Positions 1 through 5,638 of a stretch of DNA of 7,622 bases are shown here, one piece after another. How positions within the stretch are numbered: position 1 is the first letter of the stretch; each line of letters begins with the position of its first letter. The translations under genes and the position numbers were made by a program. Below the pieces are notes generated by a model. The model was not told the DNA's origin. It did not search any database and saw nothing but the letters and a program-made list of their open reading frames with translations. This DNA is from Eubacteriales bacterium. Its GTDB lineage: Bacteria > Bacillota_A > Clostridia > Christensenellales > Aristaeellaceae. Location: contig JAQUXV010000120.1 in assembly GCA_028692205.1 (NCBI GenBank), positions 1 through 7,622 on the forward strand. The letters run 5' to 3'.

Positions 1-461
1 GCAATCTGGATGCGGTTGCTGAACAGGGTGGGCGCGTACAGGTAAAAGTTCCCGTTTTTCGCTTCTTCCACCATGCGCACCACATCCTGCAGGATGAAGG
101 ATACGCCGATAGCGGAAATAAAAGGCACAAGCTTCGGCGCGCTTCGTACCGGGCGGTACGCAATGCGGTCCACCGCCACGCCCAGCCCGCCGCTCATCAC
201 CATGGCGACCAGCAGCGCGATGATCAGCGCCAGCGTCGGCGACATATTCGCCAGTATGCCGAGGGATTTCAGCAGCAATAATACTTCCGTGCCTACGAAC
301 GCGCCGAACATAAACAGCTCGCTGTGGGCAAAGTTGATGAATTCCAGAATCCCGTACACCATGGTATAGCCGATTGCGACGATCGCGTATACGAAACCGA
401 GGGCCAACCCGTCGGACAGCAGCTGGGGTATGATTTTTACCAGCAATTGCAGTTGGTTCAT
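1..461 (-). CDS. livH: LivH-type branched-chain amino acid ABC transporter permease (3' end missing)
   Basis: This is the inner-membrane permease of a HAAT-family (Liv) importer, expected to pair with LivM and the LivG/LivF ATPases. The first 153 codons are present and the gene runs off the left edge. The start is the ATG at 459-461, preceded by a GGGAGG-like ribosome site. The protein opens MNQLQLLVKIIPQLLSDG, followed by the highly typical LivH segment GFVYAIVAIGYTMVYGI and then EFINFAHSELFMFGAF. A second hydrophobic stretch follows (LALIIALLVAMVMSG), then the VDRIAYRPVR loop, which is characteristic of LivH. It lies 85 bases downstream of the livJ-like gene on the same strand, so it is the second gene of that operon; livM, livG and livF would be expected further left. 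Family assignment is secure. The exact substrate (Leu/Ile/Val, or another amino acid, amide or urea-like solute) is inferred only from family. Confidence 0.93.
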   Translation of the reverse strand, partial: MNQLQLLVKIIPQLLSDGLALGFVYAIVAIGYTMVYGILEFINFAHSELFMFGAFVGTEVLLLLKSLGILANMSPTLALIIALLVAMVMSGGLGVAVDRIAYRPVRSAPKLVPFISAIGVSFILQDVVRMVEEAKNGNFYLYAPTLFSNRIQI

Positions 462-480
462 CCGGCACCGACCTCCCTGC

Positions 481-515
481 CGCCACTGCGGGGAAACGGC
501 TTCCCCGCAGCGGCG
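481..515 (-). other. GC-rich intercistronic stem-loop between livJ and livH
   Basis: A perfect 10-bp inverted repeat (CTGCGGGGAA at 486-495, TTCCCCGCAG at 501-510, 5-nt loop) is extended by four further pairs outside one mismatch (481-484 with 512-515). It starts about 30 bases after the livJ stop, and the livH ribosome site follows directly. No U-run follows on the minus strand, so it is not a standard intrinsic terminator. The likely role, by analogy with other binding-protein operons, is to protect the livJ mRNA 3' end and raise livJ over livH. That role is inferred; the structure itself is directly visible. Confidence 0.7.
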
Positions 516-546
516 CAATCCCTAGTTTTGCTTTCCCGCAGGTTGT

Positions 547-1731
547 CTATTTCAGGTACTCGGTCACGGCGATCGACTTGATGGCTTCCGCCGGATAGGT
601 AGCTTCGCTGAAGCCAAGCACATAGACCTTCGCTTCGGTGTTGTCCCCGATGGCGTTGAAGGTTACGTTGGTGGCCACGCCTTCATAGCCGCTGGTGGCG
701 CGTACGGCTTCCACCACCTGCTCGCGGGTAGGCAGAGCGCCGCCATTGGCAGAAATCGCGGTCTTAATGGCATCCAGCGCCACATTCATAGCATCGTAAC
801 CGTAGGCGGCATATCCTTCGGGCGCGCGGCCGTACCCGGCCTCGTACGCCGCTACAAACGCATTGCCCTTATCGGTGTTGACCACACCGGCCGCAGTGGA
901 GGTGTAGTAGCTGCCGATCACTGCATCGCCCGCGATGTTCACCAGCTCGACGGAGTCCATGCCGTCCGGACCCAGGAAGGTTACGTCGATCCCTTTTTCA
1001 GCCAGCTGCTTAATCATCAGGCCGCCTTCGGGGTAAATGCCGCCGAAGTACACCGCCTGCGCGCCGCTGGCACGGATCATCTCTTCCACAGCGCTGTAGT
1101 CGGCTTCACCGGCGGTAATGCCCTCATAGCCCAGCACCGCGCCGCCAATCGCTTCAAAACGCTTTTTAAACTCATCGGCAACGCCCTGCCCGTAGGTGGT
1201 TTTATCCTGCACGATAAACACGCTCGTAAGCCCAAGCCCAAACAGGAAATCGGCTCCCGCGGGGCCTTGCGCGTCGTCGCGGGCGCAGATGCGGTTTACC
1301 ACCGGCAGCGCGCGGTCGGTGACGGCGGTTGCCGTGTTCGCGGGAGAAACCATGGCCAGGTTGCCCTGGTTGTATACTTCGGAGGAGGGAATCGCCACGC
1401 CGGAATTCCAGTGGCCGACCACCGCAAGGAAATCCTTATCCTCAATCAGCCGCTGCGCGATGCTCACGCCAACCTTCGGGTCAGCCTGATCGTCCTGCGG
1501 GACAAACTGCAGGTCAAAGCCCAAATCATTGAACTCTGCAATGCGTTCATTCAGGGCCAGTTCGATGCCGTTTTTAATGGTTTCGCCCATGGCTGCCTGG
1601 CTGCCGGAAAGCGGGGTAACGCTCGCAACTTTAATCACCGGTAAGGCCGCCTCGGCCGAAGCGGATGCACAGCAAGCCAGCATAGACAGCAGAAGGGTAA
1701 CCGAAACCAGCAAGGAGAGGGCTCTTTTCAT
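547..1731 (-). CDS. livJ: Branched-chain amino acid ABC transporter substrate-binding protein (LivJ family)
   Basis: This is the extracellular ligand-binding component of a Liv/HAAT importer, 394 residues, a normal length for the family. The N terminus MKRALSLLVSVTLLLSMLAC is a signal peptide. Cys20-Cys21 resemble a poor lipobox (M-L-A-C), while the following ASASAEA could be a signal peptidase I site, so lipidation is uncertain. The mature part opens with PVIKVASVTPLSGSQAAMG, the classic type I periplasmic-binding fold entry, followed by GIELALNE, then VAVVGHWNSGVAIPSSEVY and NLAMVSPANT, which match the ligand-cleft region of LivJ-like proteins, and later GYAAYGYDAMNVALDAI near the C terminus. 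The ATG at 1729-1731 has an AAGGAGG site (1741-1747) with 9-nt spacing. It is the first gene of the operon, with livH downstream, and sits behind a long structured leader. Family is secure; ligand is not resolved. Confidence 0.93.
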   Translation of the reverse strand: MKRALSLLVSVTLLLSMLACCASASAEAALPVIKVASVTPLSGSQAAMGETIKNGIELALNERIAEFNDLGFDLQFVPQDDQADPKVGVSIAQRLIEDKDFLAVVGHWNSGVAIPSSEVYNQGNLAMVSPANTATAVTDRALPVVNRICARDDAQGPAGADFLFGLGLTSVFIVQDKTTYGQGVADEFKKRFEAIGGAVLGYEGITAGEADYSAVEEMIRASGAQAVYFGGIYPEGGLMIKQLAEKGIDVTFLGPDGMDSVELVNIAGDAVIGSYYTSTAAGVVNTDKGNAFVAAYEAGYGRAPEGYAAYGYDAMNVALDAIKTAISANGGALPTREQVVEAVRATSGYEGVATNVTFNAIGDNTEAKVYVLGFSEATYPAEAIKSIAVTEYLK

Positions 1732-1755
1732 GGATGGACGCCTCCTTCATTCTTT

Positions 1756-1784
1756 TCCGATGCGGTGGATAACCGCATTTCGGA
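1756..1784 (-). other. Hairpin just upstream of the livJ ribosome site
   Basis: ATGCGGT (1760-1766) and ACCGCAT (1772-1778) form a 7-bp stem with a 5-nt loop. It is extended by TCCG/CGGA (1756-1759 with 1781-1784) across a 2-nt bulge. It lies between the leader terminator and the AAGGAGG site at 1741-1747, leaving the ribosome site single-stranded. It may stabilise the 5' end of read-through or processed transcripts; this role is inferred. Confidence 0.6.
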
Positions 1785-1789
1785 TATTC

Positions 1790-1828
1790 AAAAAAGCTTC
1801 CCGCAGCCGTATCCGGCTGTAGAAGCTT
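1790..1828 (-). terminator. Intrinsic terminator inside the livJ leader (attenuator)
   Basis: Read on the minus strand, AAGCTTC (1828-1822) pairs with GAAGCTT (1800-1794). Inside it CAGCCG (1819-1814) pairs with CGGCTG (1809-1804) over a 4-nt loop, with a small 2/3-nt internal loop between the two helices. The 3' arm runs directly into a tract of six T (two of them paired). This is a standard rho-independent terminator, yet it lies about 60 bases before the livJ start codon and downstream of the only strong promoter visible. It should therefore stop livJ transcription prematurely unless the alternative stem at 1818-1840 forms. It could alternatively end a small RNA from the same promoter. Confidence 0.75.
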
Positions 1829-1840
1829 CTTTGCTTCACA
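1818..1840 (-). promoter_or_regulatory. Candidate antiterminator stem competing with the livJ leader terminator
   Basis: On the minus strand TGTGAAGC (1840-1833) can pair with GCTTC-T-ACA (1826-1818), giving 8 bp with one bulged T and a 6-nt loop. This stem uses most of the 5' arm of the terminator (1822-1828) and part of its inner helix, so the two structures cannot coexist. A mutually exclusive pair like this is the hallmark of transcription attenuation. The signal that would favour one over the other is unknown. The pairing is seen; the regulatory function is inferred. Confidence 0.5.
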
Positions 1841-1898
1841 AGGTATATGTATGGGTAAACCCGTTTTTCATCCGATGAATGGAACGCGTGTTTTGCAT
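1836..1898 (-). CDS. Possible 20-residue leader peptide upstream of livJ
   Basis: An ATG at 1896-1898 opens a 20-codon frame reading MQNTRSIHRMKNGFTHTYTL and stopping at TGA (1836-1838). An internal ATG would give an 11-residue form (MKNGFTHTYTL). The stop codon lies within the 5' arm of the candidate antiterminator, so a ribosome reaching it would block that stem and favour termination, as in leader-peptide attenuation. Against this, neither ATG has a convincing ribosome site and the peptide has only one Ile, one Leu and no Val. It is Thr-rich near its end, not branched-chain-rich. It may be chance; listed because of its position. Confidence 0.2.
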   Translation of the reverse strand: MQNTRSIHRMKNGFTHTYTL

Positions 1899-1938
1899 GT
1901 TAGATAGTTATATTATGCAAATCGGTCGGTTCCGATTT
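1862..1938 (-). promoter_or_regulatory. 5' part of the structured livJ leader RNA
   Basis: Three inverted repeats occupy the first part of the predicted transcript. AAATCGG/CCGATTT (1919-1925 and 1932-1938, 6-nt loop) lies at or just after the transcription start. TTTGCAT/ATGCAAA (1892-1898 and 1915-1921, 16-nt spacing) shares three bases with the first, so the two are partly exclusive. TTCAT/ATGAA (1867-1871 and 1875-1879), flanked by CGTT/AACG (1862-1865 and 1883-1886), forms a third hairpin. No T-box consensus (AGGGUGGNACCGCG-like) is visible on this strand, and I do not recognise a known riboswitch class. It may be a cis-regulatory RNA, or the first repeat may be a DNA operator. Confidence 0.4.
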
Positions 1939-1947
1939 GATTTTACA

Positions 1948-1977
1948 ATTATATCTTACGCCATTTTTCAATGTCAA
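1948..1977 (-). promoter_or_regulatory. Near-consensus housekeeping promoter of the livJ operon
   Basis: On the minus strand a perfect TTGACA (1977-1972) is followed, after 18 bases, by a perfect TATAAT (1953-1948). Transcription should begin near 1940-1942, giving a leader of about 210 nt before the livJ ATG. Both hexamers match the sigma-70/sigma-A consensus exactly, and the spacing is one base longer than optimal. A promoter this strong in front of an intrinsic terminator fits control after initiation and not only by a repressor. Confidence 0.85.
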
Positions 1978-2019
1978 TATGCGTTTATCTCCGTACAGCA
2001 AAAAAACATTGCCTTCGTT

Positions 2020-2041
2020 ATTACATATTAATATATGTAAT
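2020..2041. promoter_or_regulatory. AT-rich 22-bp inverted repeat, candidate operator
   Basis: ATTACATAT (2020-2028) and ATATGTAAT (2033-2041) are perfect 9-base inverted arms around TAAT. The site lies about 43 bp upstream of the livJ -35 element and about 170 bp upstream of the divergent cytidylate kinase-like gene, a position suitable for a dimeric activator or repressor acting on either unit. No regulator gene for it is visible nearby. AT-rich palindromes also arise by chance in low-GC spacers, so confidence is modest. Confidence 0.35.
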
Positions 2042-2213
2042 TATTCATTTGTTCATACCCGCCTCTCCATAAAAAAGCATTTTCCTTTTGGATACAATGC
2101 AGGAAAACCATGCGCCGTGCAAGAAGAGTTTATCACACTCCCCACTTCAGGCCCCATCCACGCACAGCAGGGAATATAGTTTGGCCTGTGCCAGAAAAGG
2201 AGAGCGGTTTGCC
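2042..2213 (+). other. Upstream region of the cytidylate kinase-like gene, no clear promoter
   Basis: This stretch must contain or follow the promoter of the plus-strand gene, but nothing convincing is visible. TACAAT at 2093-2098 is a fair -10 element, yet the bases 17 upstream (2070-2075, TAAAAA) do not resemble a -35 box. The open frame continues upstream of 2214, but those codons lack the conserved start of the family. A good AAAAGGAGAG ribosome site at 2195-2204 ends the region. Confidence 0.35.
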
Positions 2214-2861
2214 ATGAAAAACTTCGTCATCACCATTGCACGGGGGTTCGGCAGCGGCGGCAAACAAATCGGCCTGCAGATTGCGGGCGACCTGAACATC
2301 AAGCTGATGGACAAGGAACTATTGCAACTGGCTTCCGTGGAAAGCGGCATCAGCGAGGAACTGTTTGTGCTTGCGGATGAGAAATTCAACCGCAGACTGT
2401 TGATGCAGGTGCCCGACCGGGAGCACTACGGCAATGTGCTTACCCCCGAGAACCGAAAATTCGTTTCGGAAATCAACCTGTTCAACTATCAGGTGAAAAT
2501 TCTGCGGATGCTGGCGCAGACGGAATCCTTTATCGTGATGGGCAAAGCGGCCAGCTACGTGCTGCGCGACCTTCCAAACGTCGTCAGCGTAAGCGTTCAA
2601 GCGCCGTTTAAGGATTGCGTGAAAGCGATCATGGATCGTACCGGCATGCCCGAAGCGGACGTCGGCAAGATGATTCGCCGAACCGACAAATACCGCTCGG
2701 ACTACCACAAATATTACACCGGCGAGGATTGGAAAAAGCCCCTGCAATATGATCTGTGCCTGAACAGCGCGCGGATCGGCCGTCCGGCGTGCGCCGAAGT
2801 GATCAAACAGTGTGTGGCCAGCAAGCTGGGCGTTTCCCTGTCGCCCGCGGTGCCCGAATAA
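2214..2861 (+). CDS. Cytidylate kinase-like family P-loop protein
   Basis: A 215-residue protein of the cytidylate kinase-like family (Pfam Cytidylate_kin2 type), cytoplasmic and predicted to be a nucleotide-binding kinase of unknown substrate. The start at 2214 is fixed by AAAAGGAGAG upstream and by the family-typical opening MKNFVITIARGFGSGGKQIG. G11-x4-G16-K17 forms a Walker A loop, but Gln18 stands where kinases usually have Ser/Thr. MDKELLQLA (33-41) is the conserved strand-helix after the loop. FIVMGKAASYVL (107-118) corresponds to the usual IGRxAxYIL with Lys for Arg. RRTDKYRSDYHKYYTG (155-170) resembles the Arg-rich lid, and YDLCLNS (179-185) closes the family pattern. This is not canonical Cmk, and real CMP kinase activity is unproven. 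It stands alone, divergent from the Liv operon, so its context says little about its job. Confidence 0.85.
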   Translation: MKNFVITIARGFGSGGKQIGLQIAGDLNIKLMDKELLQLASVESGISEELFVLADEKFNRRLLMQVPDREHYGNVLTPENRKFVSEINLFNYQVKILRMLAQTESFIVMGKAASYVLRDLPNVVSVSVQAPFKDCVKAIMDRTGMPEADVGKMIRRTDKYRSDYHKYYTGEDWKKPLQYDLCLNSARIGRPACAEVIKQCVASKLGVSLSPAVPE

Positions 2862-2928
2862 CCGTCGGTTATCCGCAAAGCAAGCCGCCCACATCCGCTT
2901 TCCGAACCGCTATCCACAGCCGACAGCA

Positions 2929-2990
2929 ACGGTTCCGGCGACGGGCCGCATCGACCGCGTTGGAACCGTGCTTTGCTTTGTTTTCTTTTC
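2929..2990 (+). terminator. Possible terminator after the cytidylate kinase-like gene
   Basis: ACGGTTCC (2929-2936) and GGAACCGT (2962-2969) are perfect 8-base arms separated by 25 nt that can add a short inner CGG/CCG helix. The 3' arm is followed by an interrupted T-rich tract (CTTTGCTTTG, then TTTTCTTTTC to 2990). The loop is larger and the T-run less clean than usual, so this is only a candidate. It would separate the kinase-like gene from the acetyltransferase gene. Confidence 0.4.
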
Positions 2991-3070
2991 GCGGCTTAGG
3001 CTTCATTCAGGTTGAAAACATGCGCTGTGCGCCGTGGCGGAGACGGCACCCTACCAAACCGTAAAACAAC

Positions 3071-3093
3071 AGCAGCCCCTCCGCAAGGCTGCT
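3071..3093 (+). other. Hairpin immediately before the acetyltransferase ribosome site
   Basis: AGCAGCC (3071-3077) and GGCTGCT (3087-3093) are perfect 7-base arms with a 9-nt loop. The ribosome site AAGGAG (3094-3099) begins at the very next base, 7 nt before the ATG at 3107. The loop also contains CCTCC (3079-3083 region, cctcc), which is complementary to the GGAG of the ribosome site, so alternative pairing could mask initiation. Structure is seen; control is inferred. Confidence 0.45.
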
Positions 3094-3106
3094 AAGGAGC
3101 ACTGTC

Positions 3107-3598
3107 ATGGGCATCGAAATCCGGGCTTTTCAGAAAAGCGATCTGGGCGAAATGGCTCGGATCTGGAATGAGATCGTGGAAGAGGGTATCGCTTTTCCAC
3201 AGGAGGAGCCGCTAACCGAGGAAAGCGGGCTTGCCTTCTTCAGCAGTCAAAGCTATTGCGCCGTCGCGGAAAAAGACGGCGTAATCCTCGGGCTGTATAT
3301 TCTGCACCCGAACAACATCGGCCGATGCGGCCACATCTGCAACGCCAGCTACGCGGTCGGCTCCGCCAGCCGGGGACAGCACATCGGCGAAAAGCTGGTG
3401 AAGGACTGCATCGCAAAGGCCGGAGCGTACGGTTTCCGGGTTCTGCAATTCAACGCCGTCGTCGCAACGAATCTCCATGCCCGCCACCTGTACGAGCGGC
3501 TCGGCTTTATTCAGCTTGGCACCATTCCCGGCGGTTTTCACATGAAAGATGGCCGGTACGAGGACATCTGCCCCTATTACATCACGCTGCAACCTTAA
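3107..3598 (+). CDS. GNAT family N-acetyltransferase
   Basis: A 163-residue single-domain GNAT protein, predicted to move the acetyl group of acetyl-CoA onto an amine of an unknown small molecule or protein. The first strand IEIRAFQKSDLGEMARIWNE (3-22) is the standard GNAT opening. The acetyl-CoA pyrophosphate loop lies at 88-97 (SRGQHIGEKL); its usual R-x-x-G-x-G reads R89-G-Q-H92-I-G94, with His at the first Gly position, which may be normal in its subfamily. The C-terminal motif NLHARHLYERLGFIQLGTIP (122-141) is the typical helix-strand with the N...A..LYE..GF signature. The start has AAGGAG at 7-nt spacing. Similarity in style to phosphinothricin-type acetyltransferases is too weak to name a substrate. 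It probably forms its own unit, ended by the terminator at 3692-3736; no clear promoter is visible in 2862-3106. Confidence 0.9.
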   Translation: MGIEIRAFQKSDLGEMARIWNEIVEEGIAFPQEEPLTEESGLAFFSSQSYCAVAEKDGVILGLYILHPNNIGRCGHICNASYAVGSASRGQHIGEKLVKDCIAKAGAYGFRVLQFNAVVATNLHARHLYERLGFIQLGTIPGGFHMKDGRYEDICPYYITLQP

Positions 3599-3691
3599 TG
3601 TGTGCCTGATCGGCAATTTCAAGTACCCGTCGCTTGCCCATCCGCATCCGGCCGGCTTCGGTTTCACGGTCAATGCAAGAGCGCCCCGGAA

Positions 3692-3736
3692 GTACAGGCA
3701 AAAAGGCCGCATCCCTTGCGGCCTTTTCGCTTGTAC
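3692..3736. terminator. Strong bidirectional intrinsic terminator between convergent units
   Basis: AAAAGGCCGC (3701-3710) pairs with GCGGCCTTTT (3718-3727) around a 7-nt loop. The stem continues through single mismatches with GC (3698-3699 / 3729-3730) and GTACA/TGTAC (3692-3696 / 3732-3736). On the plus strand the GC core is followed by TTTT and, further on, six T at 3744-3749. On the minus strand the core is followed by TTTTT. It can therefore end both the acetyltransferase transcript and the sugar transporter operon, which terminates at 3860. A smaller hairpin with no T-run (GCCGCA/TGCGGC, 3801-3815) lies nearer the operon end and may be a processing or stability element. Confidence 0.85.
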
Positions 3737-3859
3737 AATATTGTTTTTTCCTGTATCTGGATCAGCGTTTCAACCTTTCGCCGCGCCACAGACGCACATG
3801 GCCGCACATTGCGGCGCAGGCGGCAAAACATAGGAGCCTTTTCAGCAAACAGATTGCCG

Positions 3860-4708
3860 TCAGCCTTTCACCGCGCCGGAGGTCAGCCCAGCCACCAGCC
3901 GTTTCTGCGCGAAAAAGAACATCACGCACACGGGAATCACGGTAATAATGCCGCCCGCCGTCAGCAGCTCCCACTGCACGCCGAACTGCCCGATCAGGTT
4001 TTTGAGCGCCACAGGTACGGTACGGTTGCGATCGTTGGTAAACAGCACGGCAAAAGTGTATTCGTTCCACGACTGCATGAAAATATACACGCCGGTTGCC
4101 AGCAGGCAGGGCACTAACACCGGCAGTATGATTTTCATAAACGCCTGCGCCCGGTTAGCGCCGTCCACCATAGCGGCTTCCTCCAGCGACATGGGCAGAT
4201 CATTCAGATACCCGTTGAGCAGCCACACGGAAAACGGAATGGTGAACGTGGTGTAGGAAAGCACCAGCGACGTCGGCGTATACAGAATATTCATCTGCCG
4301 CATCATCGTAAACAGCGGAATCAGCAGCAACACCGTGGGGAACATATTGTTGGTAAGAAACAGCACCATCAGCGCCCTGCGCCCAGCGAAGCGGAAGCGC
4401 GAGAACGAATACGCCGCAAGGATGGACACTGTAAGCGAGAGCGCGGTGGTAATCCCCGCGACCACGAAACTGTTCCACATGGGTTTTAGAAAATTGAATT
4501 TACCAAAGAGCCGCACATACGCGTCCAGCGTCGGCTGCCTGGGCCAGTAAATAACCTGCGTGCTGTAAAGCTCCTGGTTGGGCTTCAGGCTGGTTACCAG
4601 CGTCCAGTAATAAGGAAACAGCAGAAAAATCAGGATGATCGCCAGCGGCAGTAAAAACAAGAAGAGCCTTGCCATCGTATGCCTGGTTCGTTTGCCAACC
4701 TTCTGCAC
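3860..4708 (-). CDS. CUT1-type carbohydrate ABC transporter permease, MalG-like
   Basis: A 282-residue inner-membrane permease of a sugar-type importer, normal length for MalG homologues. After a basic N terminus (KVGKRTRH) there is a first membrane helix near 13-38 and a second near 80-105, with further helices through 110-260. The EAA loop that contacts the ATPase is at 176-200, reading EEAAMVDGANRAQAFMKIIL then P, with the expected G at 183. The C terminus ends QKRLVAGLTSGAVKG, typical of MalG. The chosen start is GTG at 4706-4708, with an AGGGGG site 8 nt upstream. It begins 3 bases after the stop of the preceding permease, indicating translational coupling. An internal ATG at 4673-4675 would remove the 11-residue basic tail and has only a poor ribosome site. 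It is the last gene of the operon. Substrate not determinable. Confidence 0.92.
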   Translation of the reverse strand: MQKVGKRTRHTMARLFLFLLPLAIILIFLLFPYYWTLVTSLKPNQELYSTQVIYWPRQPTLDAYVRLFGKFNFLKPMWNSFVVAGITTALSLTVSILAAYSFSRFRFAGRRALMVLFLTNNMFPTVLLLIPLFTMMRQMNILYTPTSLVLSYTTFTIPFSVWLLNGYLNDLPMSLEEAAMVDGANRAQAFMKIILPVLVPCLLATGVYIFMQSWNEYTFAVLFTNDRNRTVPVALKNLIGQFGVQWELLTAGGIITVIPVCVMFFFAQKRLVAGLTSGAVKG

Positions 4709-4711
4709 GGC

Positions 4712-5605
4712 TCACACCCCCTGATTCCGGAACATGCTTCGCAGGTACGGTATCGAAACCACGAGCAGCAGCACGGTCATCACGATTGATATCGCCGAAG
4801 CATAGCCCATGTTCAGCGTATTGGCCTTCAGGTATATATAAATGCTTAACGTTTGTGTCGCGTACGCCGGGCCGCCCTCCGTCATGTTGAAAATCACGTC
4901 TACGGAATTGGCCACCCAGATCACGCGCAGCATGAGCGTTACAAAAATCGTATTTTTCAGCGAAGGAATGGTGATATAGAACAGTTTTTGCGGGCCGCGG
5001 GCGCCGTCTATTTCCGCTGCCTCATACAAATCGCTGGAGATGCCTTGCAGCCCGGCCAGAATCATCAGCGCGAAAAACGGGATGCCCTGCCACACGATGG
5101 TCAAAATAACCGACGGCAGCGCCATCGTCCGGCTGGCCAGAAAGGCGATGTTCGTATCAATCAGGTTCAGGCGTTGCAAAAGGTCGTTGATTACGCCGTA
5201 GTTGCCATCCAGTAGCCAGCGCCACATCAGCGCGATCAGCACACCTGGCGTCACCCACGGAATCAGGCTGACCGAGCGTGCAAGCCCCCGGGCGAAGAAT
5301 TTTCGGTTCAGCAGAAGCGCCAGCGCAAAGCCGAACACAAACTGGAAGCCCACGCCAAAGAGCACCCACAGCCCCGTCCGCTGGAGGCTGCCCCAGAATT
5401 GCTTATCCGAAAGCAGGGTTGCATAATTCTGCAACCCGATAAAGCTGATCTGCTTCGGCCTGCGCAGATCGTAATTCTGCAGGCTCAGCGATATGGCGTT
5501 CAAAATCGGTATAAACACCACGGCGATCACCACCGTCAGCGCCGGCAGCAACAGCAAATAGGGCCAGAGATTAACCTTTCGTTTTCGCTTTTGGATGCTT
5601 TGCAA
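4712..5605 (-). CDS. CUT1-type carbohydrate ABC transporter permease, MalF-like
   Basis: A 297-residue permease partnering the MalG-like protein. The open frame extends far upstream, into the antisense of the binding-protein gene, but no ATG or GTG falls in a sensible place. A TTG at 5603-5605 is preceded by AAAGGAG (5615-5621) with 9-nt spacing and gives the family-typical start MQSIQKRKRKVNLWPYLLLL, so TTG is taken as the start. Features in order: first helix 14-40; FIGLQNY (55-61), the conserved extracellular segment; helix at 76-100; IPWVTPGVLIALMWRWLLDG (115-134); the EAA loop at 195-217 (YEAAEIDGARGPQKLFYITI then P); and GGPAYATQTLSIYIY (244-258), strongly conserved in MalF/UgpA-type permeases. 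It lies between the binding-protein and MalG-like genes. A rare TTG start may lower its expression relative to the binding protein. Confidence 0.92.
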   Translation of the reverse strand: MQSIQKRKRKVNLWPYLLLLPALTVVIAVVFIPILNAISLSLQNYDLRRPKQISFIGLQNYATLLSDKQFWGSLQRTGLWVLFGVGFQFVFGFALALLLNRKFFARGLARSVSLIPWVTPGVLIALMWRWLLDGNYGVINDLLQRLNLIDTNIAFLASRTMALPSVILTIVWQGIPFFALMILAGLQGISSDLYEAAEIDGARGPQKLFYITIPSLKNTIFVTLMLRVIWVANSVDVIFNMTEGGPAYATQTLSIYIYLKANTLNMGYASAISIVMTVLLLVVSIPYLRSMFRNQGV

Positions 5606-5638
5606 CGGTACACGCTCCTTTCTCCCGGTAATAAGCGC

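Noticed and set aside
1878..1891. T-box-like string TGGAACGCG on the plus strand
   Set aside because: It lacks a base of the TGGNACCGCG core, is on the strand away from livJ, and is not followed by a proper plus-strand terminator or specifier stem.
2088..2213. 42-residue N-terminal extension of the cytidylate kinase-like protein
   Set aside because: The family starts at MKNFVITIARG, and a good ribosome site lies 9 nt before that ATG; the extension has no conserved sequence.
2856..2874. Short palindrome ATAACCG-T-CGGTTAT over the stop of the cytidylate kinase-like gene
   Set aside because: Stem too short, no T-run, and the larger repeat at 2929-2969 is a better terminator candidate.
2319..2894. 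191-codon minus-strand frame opposite the cytidylate kinase-like gene
   Set aside because: Antisense of a conserved protein; the translation shows no recognisable domain and low-complexity His/Arg/Ala composition typical of shadows.
3012..3045. TTGAAA as a possible -35 box for the acetyltransferase gene
   Set aside because: No TATAAT-like sequence lies at the right distance; the following bases are GC-rich.
3212..3712. 166-codon minus-strand frame across the acetyltransferase gene and the terminator
   Set aside because: It would begin inside the bidirectional terminator stem and read antisense through a clear GNAT gene.
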